Shown piece by piece: positions 1 to 11,759 of a stretch of DNA of 64,000 bases. The notes below the pieces were generated by a model, which saw only the letters and a list, made by a program, of their open reading frames with translations, was not told where the DNA came from and made no database searches. The stretch's first letter is position 1; every line of letters begins with the position of its first letter. Both the position numbers and the translations under genes were made by a program. The DNA comes from Zonotrichia leucophrys gambelii (lineage: Eukaryota; Chordata; Aves; Passeriformes; Passerellidae): positions 12,278,599 through 12,342,598 of the forward strand of contig NC_088177.1 in NCBI RefSeq assembly GCF_028769735.1. The letters are read 5' to 3'.

Positions 1-659
1 GTCTTTAGGATCAGTCTTACCTCTTTTTCCATATACTCATTCTTTTTGTTCATTGGTATGTTAAGTCTGAGTTCTCCTTTCTTACTGGAAATGAGGTAGA
101 AGGAAAGCAGAACTTTGGTAGCTGAATTGTGAATCCCTCTAAATGCTGCTTATACTTGGACTGAATGGGAGTAAACAGGAATTACAATTTATCTGGAGCA
201 GTGAATCAGAAGAAACAGCTATTGACTTGGAGATCTAAACTGATTTTCTTTGTTACCCTTGCTGCCAGTTTTATCATTTATTAAAGGAGAAACAGCCAGG
301 GAGAACTGGTGAGATGCACCCCAACTGCTGCTGAGGAGCAGAGAGAATCTAAGTCAGATTGTAATTGCTTTGTGTGTAGTTTATGACAGCTCTTGAGCAA
401 AAGAATCAGGATTTGCCCATATGAAGCTGTTTCTATGAAAAGAAATCCTTCATAGAATAAGAGGGATGAGTTTTGTGGAACAACAATGACAGGATGAATA
501 GCAAATGTTTATTTAGATAGCTTTTTTTAGTATCCAGTAAATTGTAAGTGGCTCAGTGTGGGCTTCTAGAAATGACTTTACTGTTACTGTGTGGAAAAAT
601 GTCTGCAGTCTAATAGCCAACAGGCAGTGTGTCTTGTTTATTGCTGTTTTTTATGACAG
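1..659 (+). other. KANSL1L: KANSL1L intron (left edge)
   Basis: AT-rich intronic sequence upstream of the first visible exon. I see no exon, RNA gene or repeat in it. Confidence 0.6.
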
Positions 660-784
660 GCGAAAGTAGCGCTCGGTTTGAGGCGTTCTCCTTCCAGCAT
701 GCAGAGCCTGAGTCCCACAGCAGTTTCACTCCCACAAGCAGTGTCAGTGCCATGGCCCGGCCCACTCACAGCTCTTCATCACAG
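660..784 (+). CDS. KANSL1L: KANSL1L window exon 1
   Basis: Acceptor TTATGACAG precedes 660 and donor CAG|GTAAAC follows 784. The exon starts with two bases of a split codon and ends in phase 0. It encodes a serine/threonine-rich linker (reads [17 protein letters not shown] early and HSSSSQ at its end) just upstream of the PEHE domain. Upstream exons are outside the window. Confidence 0.85.
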
Positions 785-3700
785 GTAAACCCAAAATGTG
801 CCACTGTCTCAACTGAAATATCAACAGAGAGCTGTCTGTGCAAATTAATAGTCCAAAGCCACGTGCCTTTTACAGCTGATTTAGTGTCATGTGACAGTGC
901 AGGGCATTTTTACAGTGAATTAAGTGGATTATCTTAACTAATTTATTCCAGATTGAGTATGTGTACTTGTTTATAAAAGAGTTTTGCAGATCATGGAACT
1001 GGAGTGTAAATTTCATTTATTGGCATTGTGCCTTTTTTCCCCAAATTTCATTAAATACACTGTGATTTATGTTCCCAGTTTTACACTAGGGCACTTGTGA
1101 CCTTTTTTTCTCAATGCAGCTATATAAAATGGCCTCATGGTGCAAATAGAGTCCCAAAATGTGTTAGTTCTCAATTTCCCTATTTACAAGCCTTTGTGCA
1201 GAAATACAGGCAAAGTCCCTGGTATATAATTTACTGAGGAGCAGCAGAACTCTGGCTCAGTGTACACTATTTTACTGAAATAAATGGAAAATTCACAACA
1301 ATATTCAGGTTCAGGTCCCATGGTTTTGCTAAGCCTAGTGGTGCTCTGTGTGTTGTCATGTTTTAATGCAGAGTTGAGTTTAAATGTGCATCCCACACAG
1401 TTTACACAACACACACTCCTTTATTCCCTGGAGTCAATCATCATTAAAGAACACATAAATGAGCACTTAAGAATATTCTGTTTCCATTAAATTTCAGCCT
1501 TTCTCCTTGTGAAGTTCTGTTTATCTGCTAAAAACTATTTCCTATGATTTGAGCTGATCCTCTTGTGTTGATTTTATTATTCAGCATAACTCCAGGAGGA
1601 GGTTGAGAAGTGAGAGCTCCTATGATATAGACAACATTGTTATTCCCATGTCACTGGTGGCACCCTCAAAGCTGGAGAAACTACAGTACAAAGAAATCCT
1701 TACTCCAAGGTTTGTTCACAACCTCTTGAACTGCAAAGACATGAAAATGAACATGAGAACATTAACCAAGAATATAATTTACATGGAATTAGAAAATGTT
1801 ATGGTATTAAAGATTATTTTTTTATGCACTTGGGTTTTTATCTTTGCATTTCAATTCATGTGACCAAAGTGGTAGGAAGACTGGACAGCTGATAGCACAT
1901 GAGAAATAGTAAACTATTTTCTGTGAATTAACAGAAATGGATTTAGCTTTTTTTTTTTTTTTCTTAATTTAGCCATTCTAATACAGTGGAATAAGCTTAT
2001 TTCTTTCCATACAGTGTAGGCTACAATCTATGATTCTAGAGACCTTTTTCTCCTTTGTTTTAGAAAGAGAACATCTTTAGGTTTCAAAACCAGTGTAATT
2101 AATCTCCTTTGCTTACTTCAGTGTCTTAGTAGCACATTGCCTGAAGGGCTAAATGTACTTGTTCTGTACTTTAAATCCATAATATGCATTTGCTTTTTTA
2201 TTGTCTTCTAAGTTGAAAAATATTATTAAAACTGTATTGGATATCTTAAAGACTGTGTTAGGAAAAGGAAAGGTTAGATATTTTGTTGGGAAAGGAAAAT
2301 ATAAATTTCAGCACCTTAAACTTAATTTGATTTTCCTTGTCTTATTTCTAGCTGGAGAGTTGTTGAACTTCAACCTTTAGAAAAATCTCAAACAGATGAA
2401 GAAGAGGTAGGCTGTATTTTCATTAAACCACTAGGTTTATTTAAAGTAGATACAATATATCATTAGTGTAATTGGTACATAATTTCTGATAACACTTGAA
2501 TTGTGAAAATGTGTCTTGTCCCTACAGTGGAAGATAGAAATGGAAGTATTCCATTGATTTTCCTTGTTCATTGTTTGTGTGGCTCTTCTGCCCCTTGCTG
2601 CTGCACAGTCAGTGCTCCTGAAGGGTCCCTTGGGTCAGGCTCTGCCCCCCTGCTCCTGAGCACTGTGATGCTGCCTGTCCCACTGTGACTGTCCCCTGGG
2701 GCCACCACTGCTGGCCCTCCCTCTCATCCTCTCCTTCCAAGGCCACTTCCCATGGCATTTGCTCTTTGGTGTTCAGCAATCTTGCCTGTGGGTCCAGCAA
2801 GTTTTCTTTTTAGTGTTTGTTTTCCTGCAAGCCTCCTGTTGGGAACAAACTTTTCTGCATTGTCAGGGACAACATAACCTTCAGCATTTCCTGCCTGCCT
2901 GTTGAGCTAAGTTTGCACATCATGGGCTGGCTGTTGCTTCCTCCAGACATAAAAATGTACCTTTTTCTTCAGGGAATGTCCATGGACTTTGCAGCTGGGG
3001 GTCCCTTTCTCTCCTAATCAGGGGTTTTGAGGCATTTCCTAACCTTGGGGTGAATGTGCCAGCAAGTCTGGTCTCTAGGTTGATTTTCTGTCCTTCCAAT
3101 CTTTTTATGGCTTCTTTTCCAGAAATTTGTCAGTTTTACTGTCCTTTGGACATCTTTAATCTCCCTTCAGTCTCTGCCACTGTCACAAATTGTAACTGTA
3201 GGACTTGTGTTCCTGCCTTTATCCACAATATCTGTTCTTGAGCTATTTGAGAGAATCTCTACAGCAGAGGTTTAGTTGCTATAGCAGTAGAAAAAGATGG
3301 CATTTAGGTAGCAGTGCAGAAGGTTACATTAAACTCAGTAAACAAATCATTATGTCACTCCCCTGGGGTAGAAAATATGCTCTCCACAAAGGCACAAACT
3401 TCCTCAGAAGTTTATAGATCTGTAACTATCTGCTCTATAACCCTCCCTTTAGGAGAACATCATGGTCTCAGCTCCTTACCTGGTGCAGTTGCACTTATCT
3501 GGCAGGGTACTCTTGGGTTAGAAGGAATAGAAAAGCTTACTCTGTTCCTGGCTTTTCCAGTGAGCAATTGAGAAATCCCTGTGAAGTCTGTGGTCAAGTT
3601 TATGTCACTTCCACCCACTGACCTCCCAGCTAGCAGGAAGCATGCTTGTCCTTCCTTTGTACCAAGAAGGTCAAATTCCACACACAGGAGAACTCTCCTG

Positions 3701-6700
3701 CAAGGATTTTTAATTAAACCATTTGGAGAACAACTAATAAAGGCAGCAAGGGCACTCTGTCCCTTGAGCATCCACTGTTCATTGCTGTCTTCAGCCTGGT
3801 GTCTGGGGGAGTGAAGAATTTCACAGTGATTTGCATTCAGGGCTTCAAGGAGCTTGCATGGAATCAGTGGATTTCTTGTTTGGATTTCAGATTCCATAAA
3901 GATGACTTATCTTGTGCTTTTAGTGTATTTTGCTGAAGGGACTTCAAGGTTTCTCTCAGAAGCTCATGGGCTAATGTCTGAATTAGTAGCCCACCCAGTA
4001 CTCTGGTGTTTGGCATGACTCTCAATCCTGTATGATTCATCTTCTGGCCAGGAAATAACCTGAGTTAACAATGCAGCAGCTTTGCCTCCTGCTGTGGCCA
4101 CTGCTTCTGTATCATCTGTCAGCCACTGGCTGGAATGAGGGGGAGAGATGTCAGACAGAGAAAAGTACTAATGCTCTTGTTTGTGTAAATCATCCTTTGC
4201 CAATTCCCCCCTTTCTTTTGGGATCATGTTAATTATAATTAGTTTGGATGTTTTTCAGTGTACTGAGAAAAGGTAATTGATCATAATTCTTCAACTTCTC
4301 TAGCTTTGAGCTGAGTTGCATTTGCTACTGAGTAAACTTGTCAAAAGACATGAGGAGACAGCACCATTACCTGCACTCATGCTCTGACACTCCTGAAATA
4401 TTCCTCCATGTGCTCAAGTCAAGGCAAGCTTCAGCAGGCCATTCACATAACACAAGGGAAGGCAAATACTTCCTGCTTTTATATAAAATGCTCTTTTCCT
4501 CCATTTCACTGCATTTCAAAGCCTGTGGTGGTGTTGGAAATGATTTAATTTTTTTTTTTTTTTGTGGTACTACATAATGGTTTCTTTACTTCTCTATCTT
4601 CAGCATAGCTAAATTTGAAACTTCAGAATTGTCCTTGTGTGGAGCAGTAGTCAGATTTCTGCCACTGGATAACTTTTCTCCATCTTCATTGTCTTTGTTG
4701 TCTTAATCTTTGTCTTCTTCATTTATGCAACAGCCCATATCCATGCAATAAATCTGCATCCAACGTTTACTAAATTACAAATAAATGGGAGGTCCCCAAA
4801 TTGTCATGCTCCACATGAGCCACACTGCCAAGGATGGGAACTGAGCACTTTCTGGGAATCAGGCCTATTCATTGTGCCTTTGAGAACAACAAGCTTACCT
4901 TTTATGGCTGCTTTTATGTTTCTGGACATTTTGCCTTATAAGAACAACATTGGTAATGCAAAAGTTAATCTGCTATCTATGTCTGCTCTATTACTTGCTC
5001 TAAAAATACTTTCTGGAAATAGAACATTTGAGTTTCCTGGTTTGCATGTTTGAATTTGCAGTGTTATTGCTTTAAGGCATGGGAGGGTGTGGCACAGGTT
5101 TTCCTGTTTTGCTTTGGTTTTAATTTGTTTTGTCCAGGTCAAAGCTTCTGGAAAGGCTCAGTTGTAACTTTCAAGTTTATTTCGTAGTTGTTTTAGTAAT
5201 GAAAAATTCTTTGGAGTAATTCCTTGTGCAATTAGTTTTGCATAAGTGTTTTCATGGCCTATGACTCAGAGTTTCCTGTGGAGCCAAAGAGTGAAACACA
5301 GATTTTGTTGTTTTGAGAACCTTTCAGAAATATTCCTGGTGCTATTCAACATTATTGCACAGTGTGCTGCAGTGTCATGGGGGAATCCAAAGCTTGGTTT
5401 TCTGTGAGTGAAATCATTAGACATGCCTCACAAACAGGCATTCCCCACAGCCTTTTCCCTCAACATCCCTGCCAGATCCATCCACTGAGGAATGACACTT
5501 CTTTTGTCCTTTTTCAGACTAACCTTAGTGAGGAAAAACCACCACATTTTTTCCTGTTACAGAACTTTAAATTAATCTAAAGTTGTTGGAGGAAATGCTG
5601 GGAGTGGCAGAGGCTGTAGTGAACCAAGTAGAGACCTTTTATTCTGATGTCATGACATTTTTATCCATAGAACAGATAATAATTTTTAAATAAGAAAATG
5701 TACTGTTCAAAGGAATAGGGTGGAACTCTTTTTAAATAAACAAGTGGTTAAATATGCTATCACCAGCTGTGGAAAACAAACAAGGCTTATTTCTGTATTT
5801 TTCAAAACTCTTCACTTGGAGAGGAACATGGACTTTGATTTTTGAATGGAAACTTGTTAAAAATGAAATCTCTTCCCAGCATGAAAAGTTTTGGCAATTT
5901 GCTAAGAAAAGTATTTTCAAATTCCTAGTTTTTCTTTCTAAATTATCTTTTGTTTCCACTTCAAAGGAAATCTGAGCACAGAAAAACCCTGAATTTCCCC
6001 CAAGGGAATAACACTTTTGTAGTTAATAAAATTCTCACTTTCATGCTATACATCATTGACCTTGGAAAGACAGAATGTGAACTGAGATGTAGCCCTGTTT
6101 GGATGTGCTCCAAGTGACAGAGCTGCTGAATTTCAGAGAGAGGAGGAAGCCCATTAAGTTCACTTGCATGAAAGGAAACCAGCAGCTAACAAAGTGGTTT
6201 GTGTTTAACATAAATAAATAAAAGCAATGAAGGAGCCTTCAGCAAGGAGTGATGAGATGAGCAAACTAAGCAGCCTGTTTGCCTGAAGCTTCCTGTCAAG
6301 TGCTGGGCAGAGGAGGACCTGGGCAGCCACAGTTCTGGCTCTGATTCCAATCAAAATGAAGCCTTTGGGATCACATGGATAGGTTGTGATTCTTTGCCAT
6401 TGTACCTCTCATGGCTCTGAACCACCTCAGTGCTGAGAGACTTGATATGGAGATGGCTTCCACAGAAACACAGCAGTGGAGCCCTGCCAGGGTCTCTATG
6501 GCACTGCTTGGCACTGCAGGGAGCACAGGGCATTTGCTTCTCTATTTTGTAGGCTCAGCTGGAAGATAAATGTACAACTTGTGCAACACCAGTGAGAATT
6601 TTGCTTTAGAAAAAAAAAAAAAAAAAAGGCAGTTTATTTTCATGACCCCCCCCAATTATTAGTATAATTGTTGTCTAGGACTGATCTGGCAGTGCAGCTT

Positions 6701-9700
6701 CACAGCTCCTATGACCAGGAATTGTTCTTTCCAAGAATTTCTCAGCTTTTGAGTTGGGACTAGCTGGCATAAAATCCATGGCTGCAGCACTCAAATGCTG
6801 CTGCCAACCTCAGCTTTTTAGGTGAACTTTGAATGGTTTGGAGCACTTTGAAACAACAGTGAGCTGTACTGGAGGGATCCAGCCAAGAACTCCCCCTGCC
6901 ATCAGGGGAGGGAGGGGGAGGAGCAGCAAAGTTCCTCAGCCAGCCCTGGCTAAGGAACAAACTTCTGGTGTGCTGCCATCAGAGAAACACGGATGGTACT
7001 TTCACAGTGAAAGTGTGGGTGCAATCTTTTACCTAAAAATCTGTCTCTTGTTTTATTAGAGCAGGCAAAGTACTTGCATTAGGGCTGGTTTAAGCTGCAC
7101 TTGGGATCATGCAAACCACTGGGTAAGAAATAGGATCTTCAAAGAAGAAACCATTTTCTGCTTGGTTTCACAGCAGGAATGTGGCACCTCAGGTTCACTG
7201 AGTTCCTCTCTGTGCAGTTATCAAAGTCCTTGGTGATCTCAAACCTATTTCTCAGTGCTTAAAGAGCACTGGGCAAATCCTGCTACCTCCTAGCTTCCTT
7301 CTAAAGCAGTCTCTGGAAACTGTTGGAATTTTTGCTTGTCTTTATTATGTACTTTTTTACACTGCCTTGATTTGCAAATGAATACTCATCCTCTAAATTT
7401 TCTGCCTCTCACCTCAGAGAAAAATGTGTTAGTTGCATGGAGGGGGTATAACTTCTATATCCATTCAGATCAACCATAGACCTGTAAGAAATAAAGCTGA
7501 AATGACAGCATCCCATACACCAGAGCTCTCATAAAGTGAACGTGTGTAAATGTGCCTTTGTAGTGAAAGCATTTGTTTGCAGAGTTCTGTCTAACAGTGG
7601 TATGTGTACTGCTGGCTGGTGTTGTGTGAGTGCTGCTGGCACTGAGAGCTCTCCTGTGCCTCCCCACAGGTAGAAGACCTGTCAGACAAAGCCTTTTCCC
7701 TGCGCCACACCAAGTTCGAGGAGCGGGAGCGCGCCAGGTGGTCGCTGTGGGAGCAGAGCCGCTGGCCCAGGAGGAACAGCAGGCAGGTGTATTGGCTTTG
7801 ATCAGAGCCTTCTGTTGAATCTGGTGGGGTTGTGGCACAGCAGTGCCAGAAATGCTGGCACAGCAGTTTGGAAATGAGGGCATTCATTAATTAACTCATC
7901 AGGGATGGTAGCAGGTATGTTGAACTTCGTGGGTGGTAAGGGAAGGCAGTGCTGAGGCATGCATGCTTACAAATTGGGCATGTTAGTGACCTGGCATTAC
8001 CAAACAAATCTCTTCTCCCTCTCTGAACACAGAGCTCTGCTACACTGTGCCACTCCCAGTTACTATGGCTTCAGGCACCCAGTGTATCATATGTCCTTCC
8101 TCACTCACCTGACTCAGATGAAACTCCACAGTGTTCAGAGATGTGTTTCTAAAGGGTCCTGGGCTGTGCCAGGGGCCTTACACTTTGAACCATTCACACA
8201 ATGACTTTCTTTCTCACAGGCTTGCCATCTGGTGCAGAACTCATCAGATTTAAATATAACCACTAAAAGTCTTGCACGAAGTAGTGGTGTGTATCAGAGT
8301 AAACATTGTAAAGCTGCATCTGCAGTTTGGCCCTGAGAAAATGGTTCCCATAAATCATTTTACAGTCTGCCAGGGCAAAAAGCAGCCTATAAATGTTGGT
8401 ATAACTTTTTCTTGTGTTTATCCTATGCTTGTGTCTACTCTTGCCTGAAAGTGAACCATGACACTAGGAATAAATAGTCAAAGATAGCTTTTTTTAATGC
8501 AGGATAAAAATATAGCTAAGCCATATTGAGGAACTTTATTTTAAGCAATTTTGAACATGAAACCTCCCAACTTCAGAAAGTGTACTGAAAAATAAAAAGT
8601 CCTGCATGTACCTTAATTTTGAAACTGAACTCCTTGGTAAAATCTTAGTGCTGCTTGAATTCAGAAGTAAACTGCTCACTGACATGAGCAAGGTCAGGAT
8701 TCCACCTGGCATTTCAGATGCAGGCCACTGTTTTATACGTAGTTTAAATTTCTATTAAAAGTGAGGTCAAAATTTTTAATCTTACTACATTTTTGATTGC
8801 TTTGCACTTGAGTCCAGAGCAGAATTGGTAAGGGGGAGCCCAAGGACTTGTCTCTTGAGTTGCACTTGGCACAGTGCTGACAGTGCAGCTTGGACCCCAC
8901 GGGCTCCTGTGGGAGAGTGGAACAGCCTGTGGCTCACTGATTTCTCTTGTCCAAAATCACAGTTCTGGTGAGCATGTGGAGCAAGATACAGTCACTAGCT
9001 GTCTGCAGCCACAGTGTGCCTGTCCCACCCATTTAATCCACTTAGTTCCCCCACACAGTGCTTTGCTTTGGCTCCAGCCAACAAGGTCAAGAACCGCAGC
9101 CGTTCCCCTCTGCTCTTTTGGTTTAAGCAAGCAGAATGGAGGCACCATGTATGGAGAAACCGAACACTTTGTAAAGAAAATGTGAACTGCTCATGGCAGT
9201 GTAAAAGGTCAGGGAGTAGCTCTTAAAACTCATTTCTAATTCTGCACTAGATCTTACAGCAAAAATGCTGATGCTCGACACAGCCAGGATGTGCTGCAGA
9301 AAGACCATTGCACTGCTGACCCTGCTCCTGAGCCAGCTTTGGAAACCCACAGCTCTGTGTGCTCAGGGATGGCACCACTCTGCAGGGACAGCCAGGAAGA
9401 GAAGGTGGGTGAGCTTCCAACAGCTTCTAGCTCTGATCAGTTCTGCAGTGACAACAAAACAACCTGAAGATATTCACCTATCTCAGTAATCAAAATCTCA
9501 GGCTGTCAGCCTAGTTAATGTGCACTGAACATAGCACTCCTGTTTAGAACTACATTGCTGTGCTTTGTAAATTAACCCCAGATCTGTCAACAAGTTTCAT
9601 AGCTCAGTACACATGGCACATTTTTTTGAGGCAAATATAGAAGGACAGGGTTTGGGCTGGGGTTTTTTTCAGGGGTGTTGGCCAAGGTTCCAGACAGGCC

Positions 9701-11750
9701 AGGTCATTAGGGGGTCAGGCATCCTGATGGTCTGGCACTGTGGAAAAGAGTTTCCTTGCCTGTTCAAGGGTAGGTCTATTATTACTTCAAACCCTTATGC
9801 AGCCAGCTTACATCTTGGTGCCTGGCAATGTTGTATTCTTTATCTGAAGAGCCCTGCAAACACTGTAAAGAAAGACACTCGTTTGTTACTTGATAGCACA
9901 TGATTCTGCACACAGTTAATCAGTTCAGACTCAACTGAAATCCCTTTTTATCCTCTATACTCTTTTTTTTCACCCCCCACTCCTACTCTTCTGCTTCCTT
10001 TCAGTCTGGGCTGTGGGAACTTCGAGTTTTTCCACTAAATGATGAAGAGGTAGAAGCTTTACTGTGCCAAGATCAAGTAACGAATCAGACTGAAATGTCA
10101 AGTGCAACTTTCCCCAGCAACTCTTCCTGCACTCCAGGCACACCCACTGCTGTGCCAGACAATGGCTGTGCACCAAGAAAACAATCTACCCAAGAGTCAG
10201 AAGACTGCAAAAGCATTTGCCTGGGAAGCAACAGTACAAGGAAACAAAGGTGACAGGGAATAATGTGGTTCATTAAGAAAGCCAATTAAGGTGGAGAGAA
10301 GTGTAAGGTAAAATCTCTCGTTCACACAGCATATGACAGCACAATTCAAAACTTTTATGTTAGCTGCGTATAATATATTTTCTTTCTTGCTTTGTAACAG
10401 GCAGGATAAATCCCAAAGACAACACTTTCTTCTTCCTGAACCCCAAGAGAAAGTAATTATTTCAAGCTGGAAGTCTAATATTCCCAATGTCGGGAGTGGG
10501 CGCACATAAATTGCTGGCACCATTCACTTTCTGTTGTCATATTGCCACATTTGTCAGTAATCATCCTTTTCTGTTTGTTTGTTTTCAAATGCATATCTGG
10601 TTCTAGTGGACTCTGGTGGAGCAGGAGATGCTGTTTACCTTATCCAACAACTTCAACTGAACACAGAAAAACTACTTGAAAATGTTGGGGATAAGCATGA
10701 GCCTCAGATTGTTCTCATGTGCGGCATGACCATAGGGCAAAAACCTGTCTGTAACTGCACGTGTGAGGTCAGGGGAGGTGAGAACCAGCACTTCAAACCA
10801 GGGCATCTGGAAGCCTTGCATCTAGCTTGTCACGGCTCTCAGCAGTGCCAGGGCATGTTTCATGGTGAAATCCTAAAGCAATAAGGCAGAAGTAGCCACA
10901 GCATTGCCACAGTCAATGTATCTGACACAGGGAGAAGCAGGGTCTCTGCTTCAAGCCTGTGGGGAGGGAGAGACAGGAGAGAGGGGTGGAGCCAAATCTG
11001 TGACACAGCCCATGGAATGTTGTGGTTTGGATCATCTTATTTCCTTAGTCCTTCAGTAGCTAATGAGGCTCATAATACTTTGCTTTAATATGTTAAAGTC
11101 TTGTTCCACTTTCTGTACAGTGCCTTGTAAGAGTCTCGTAAGTATGCCAACATTTGGTGACTAGCTGGAAAGGAAAAGATGATTGATGTCTTGAAGAGCA
11201 ATAAAAAGAAAGCCCCAAAGCTTTCCATTGTGATTCTGGATAGATTTCTCATTTCCCAATGCATGCACAGCGAGAAAACAAAGGCAAGTTGTTTAAACTT
11301 GCATCTGAATAGCATAGCTTGGAATGTATCTGCAATCCCAAGAGGTATTAACAAAGATTAAACATTGAATGTAGGTGTAATCCATCAACAGGCAGTTTTT
11401 CTGTGTAGGACAGTTGAAGGCAATTTAATAGGAGTCTCTGTTTTTTGTGCAGTTTTCTTCCATGTGTAATATCTGGAATGGCACTGGACAGATGACCCAG
11501 TTTTAGTGTCAATTTTTTTTTTTTGGTCAAAACGACAGGAAATACACACTGGGCATATGAAAACAGTTCAGTAAAGTTTCAACACTACATCCTATTGCTA
11601 CATTGTAGTTTATTGCACATTCTGATTATTTTTTTAAACACTTTTTTAACACTGGTTTGTCTTAAACTTGAATCTTGCCTCAATGTCTGATACAATAATC
11701 TTTGATGCAAGGTTGGTTTTTTAATTAAAAGTTATTTCTATATATGTTGT
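660..11750 (+). CDS. KANSL1L: KANSL1L, 3' part (KAT8 regulatory NSL complex subunit 1-like)
   Basis: Six coding exons (660-784, 1585-1709, 2352-2406, 7670-7782, 9251-9404, 10005-10253) join to 272 codons plus a stop. The 5' part of the gene lies left of the window. The product contains the PEHE domain that in KANSL1/MSL1-type proteins binds the MOF/KAT8 acetyltransferase; visible anchors are [35 protein letters not shown] and [20 protein letters not shown]. The C-terminal WELRVFPL matches the WERRxFPL motif of KANSL1 and KANSL1L. KANSL1L is chosen over KANSL1 because of the divergent short tail and the synteny with RPE and UNC80. By homology it acts in the nucleus; its own role is less well known than that of KANSL1. 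The 3'UTR probably ends near 11.75 kb. One junction (exon 4 to 5) needs a GC donor. Confidence 0.93.
785..2351 (+). other. KANSL1L: KANSL1L introns around exon 2
   Basis: Two introns (785-1584 and 1710-2351) flanking exon 2. Both are AT-rich, have GT-AG ends and carry no recognised element. Confidence 0.75.
1585..1709 (+). CDS. KANSL1L: KANSL1L window exon 2 (start of PEHE domain)
   Basis: Acceptor TTATTCAG precedes 1585 and donor CCAAG|GTTTGT follows 1709; phase 0 in, phase 2 out. It encodes [20 protein letters not shown] and continues through the [21 protein letters not shown] segment, the most conserved block of the KANSL1/KANSL1L family and the start of the PEHE domain. Confidence 0.93.
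2352..2406 (+). CDS. KANSL1L: KANSL1L window exon 3 (PEHE domain)
   Basis: A short 55-bp exon between TTTCTAG and GAG|GTAGGC. Its first base completes a serine codon, giving [19 protein letters not shown]. It continues the PEHE domain in frame from exon 2 and ends in phase 0. Confidence 0.92.
2407..7669 (+). other. KANSL1L: KANSL1L large intron
   Basis: A 5.3-kb intron between phase-0 exons whose products join directly (EEE to VEDLSDK), so no coding exon is missing. It holds a GC-richer patch at about 2.58-3.05 kb with no recognised origin, a poly-A run near 6609 with a nearby C8 run, and otherwise AT-rich unique-looking sequence. Short open frames here have no family signal. Confidence 0.7.
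7670..7782 (+). CDS. KANSL1L: KANSL1L window exon 4 (end of PEHE domain), probable GC donor
   Basis: The acceptor is CCCCACAG before 7670. It encodes [20 protein letters not shown], then [17 protein letters not shown]. To join the next exon in frame and give NSRSYSKN (KANSL1 has GSRSY, human KANSL1L NSRAYSKN as I recall it), the exon must stop after AG at 7782 and use AG|GCAGGT, a GC donor. The nearby GT donor at 7787 (CAG|GTGTAT) would leave phase 0, and the next exon then reads into a stop within a few codons. Confidence 0.85.
7783..9250 (+). other. KANSL1L: KANSL1L probable GC-AG intron
   Basis: It starts GCAGGT at 7783 and ends CACTAG at 9250. Apart from the donor it looks ordinary, and I recognise no repeat inside. 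A following intron, 9405-10004, has GT-AG ends and a T/C-rich tract before the acceptor. Confidence 0.7.
9251..9404 (+). CDS. KANSL1L: KANSL1L window exon 5
   Basis: The chosen acceptor is GCACTAG before 9251. A second AG (TTACAG at 9259) is less likely because it would delete the SYS residues shared with paralogues. The frame reads [20 protein letters not shown], then an acidic, serine-rich low-complexity stretch ending SQEEK before GTGGGT. This segment is poorly conserved in the family. Confidence 0.85.
10005..10253 (+). CDS. KANSL1L: KANSL1L last coding exon and stop
   Basis: Acceptor CTTTCAG precedes 10005. It reads [20 protein letters not shown], then CQDQV and a polar tail ending STRKQR before TGA at 10251-10253. 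WELRVFPL corresponds to the WERR(T/A)FPL motif of KANSL1 and KANSL1L; the second arginine-type position is leucine here. The basic C-terminus resembles the human NVKKNR end. Confidence 0.9.
   Translation, partial: SGLWELRVFPLNDEEVEALLCQDQVTNQTEMSSATFPSNSSCTPGTPTAVPDNGCAPRKQSTQESEDCKSICLGSNSTRKQR
10254..11750 (+). other. KANSL1L: KANSL1L probable 3'UTR
   Basis: Non-coding sequence after the TGA. Its last 150 bases are very AT/T-rich and end with an ATTAAA signal at 11724-11729 followed by U/GU-rich sequence. An internal AATAAA at 11200-11205 could be a proximal poly(A) site. The extent is inferred; transcript data would decide it. Confidence 0.6.
11724..11729 (+). terminator. Candidate poly(A) signal for KANSL1L
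   Basis: ATTAAA on the plus strand, followed within 30 bases by GTTATTTCTATATATGTTG, a U/GU-rich downstream element. It is the best 3'-end signal after the KANSL1L stop; AATAAA at 11200 is the alternative. Confidence 0.5.
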
Positions 11751-11759
11751 ATATAGTCT

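Noticed and set aside
6609..6627. Poly-A run in the KANSL1L intron as the tail of a processed pseudogene
   Set aside because: No coding or RNA-like body or target duplication is visible upstream, so it is treated as a simple repeat.
7787..7792. GT donor CAG|GTGTAT for KANSL1L exon 4
   Set aside because: It would give phase 0 and a stop soon after entering exon 5; the GC donor five bases upstream gives the family sequence. Kept as an alternative to test.
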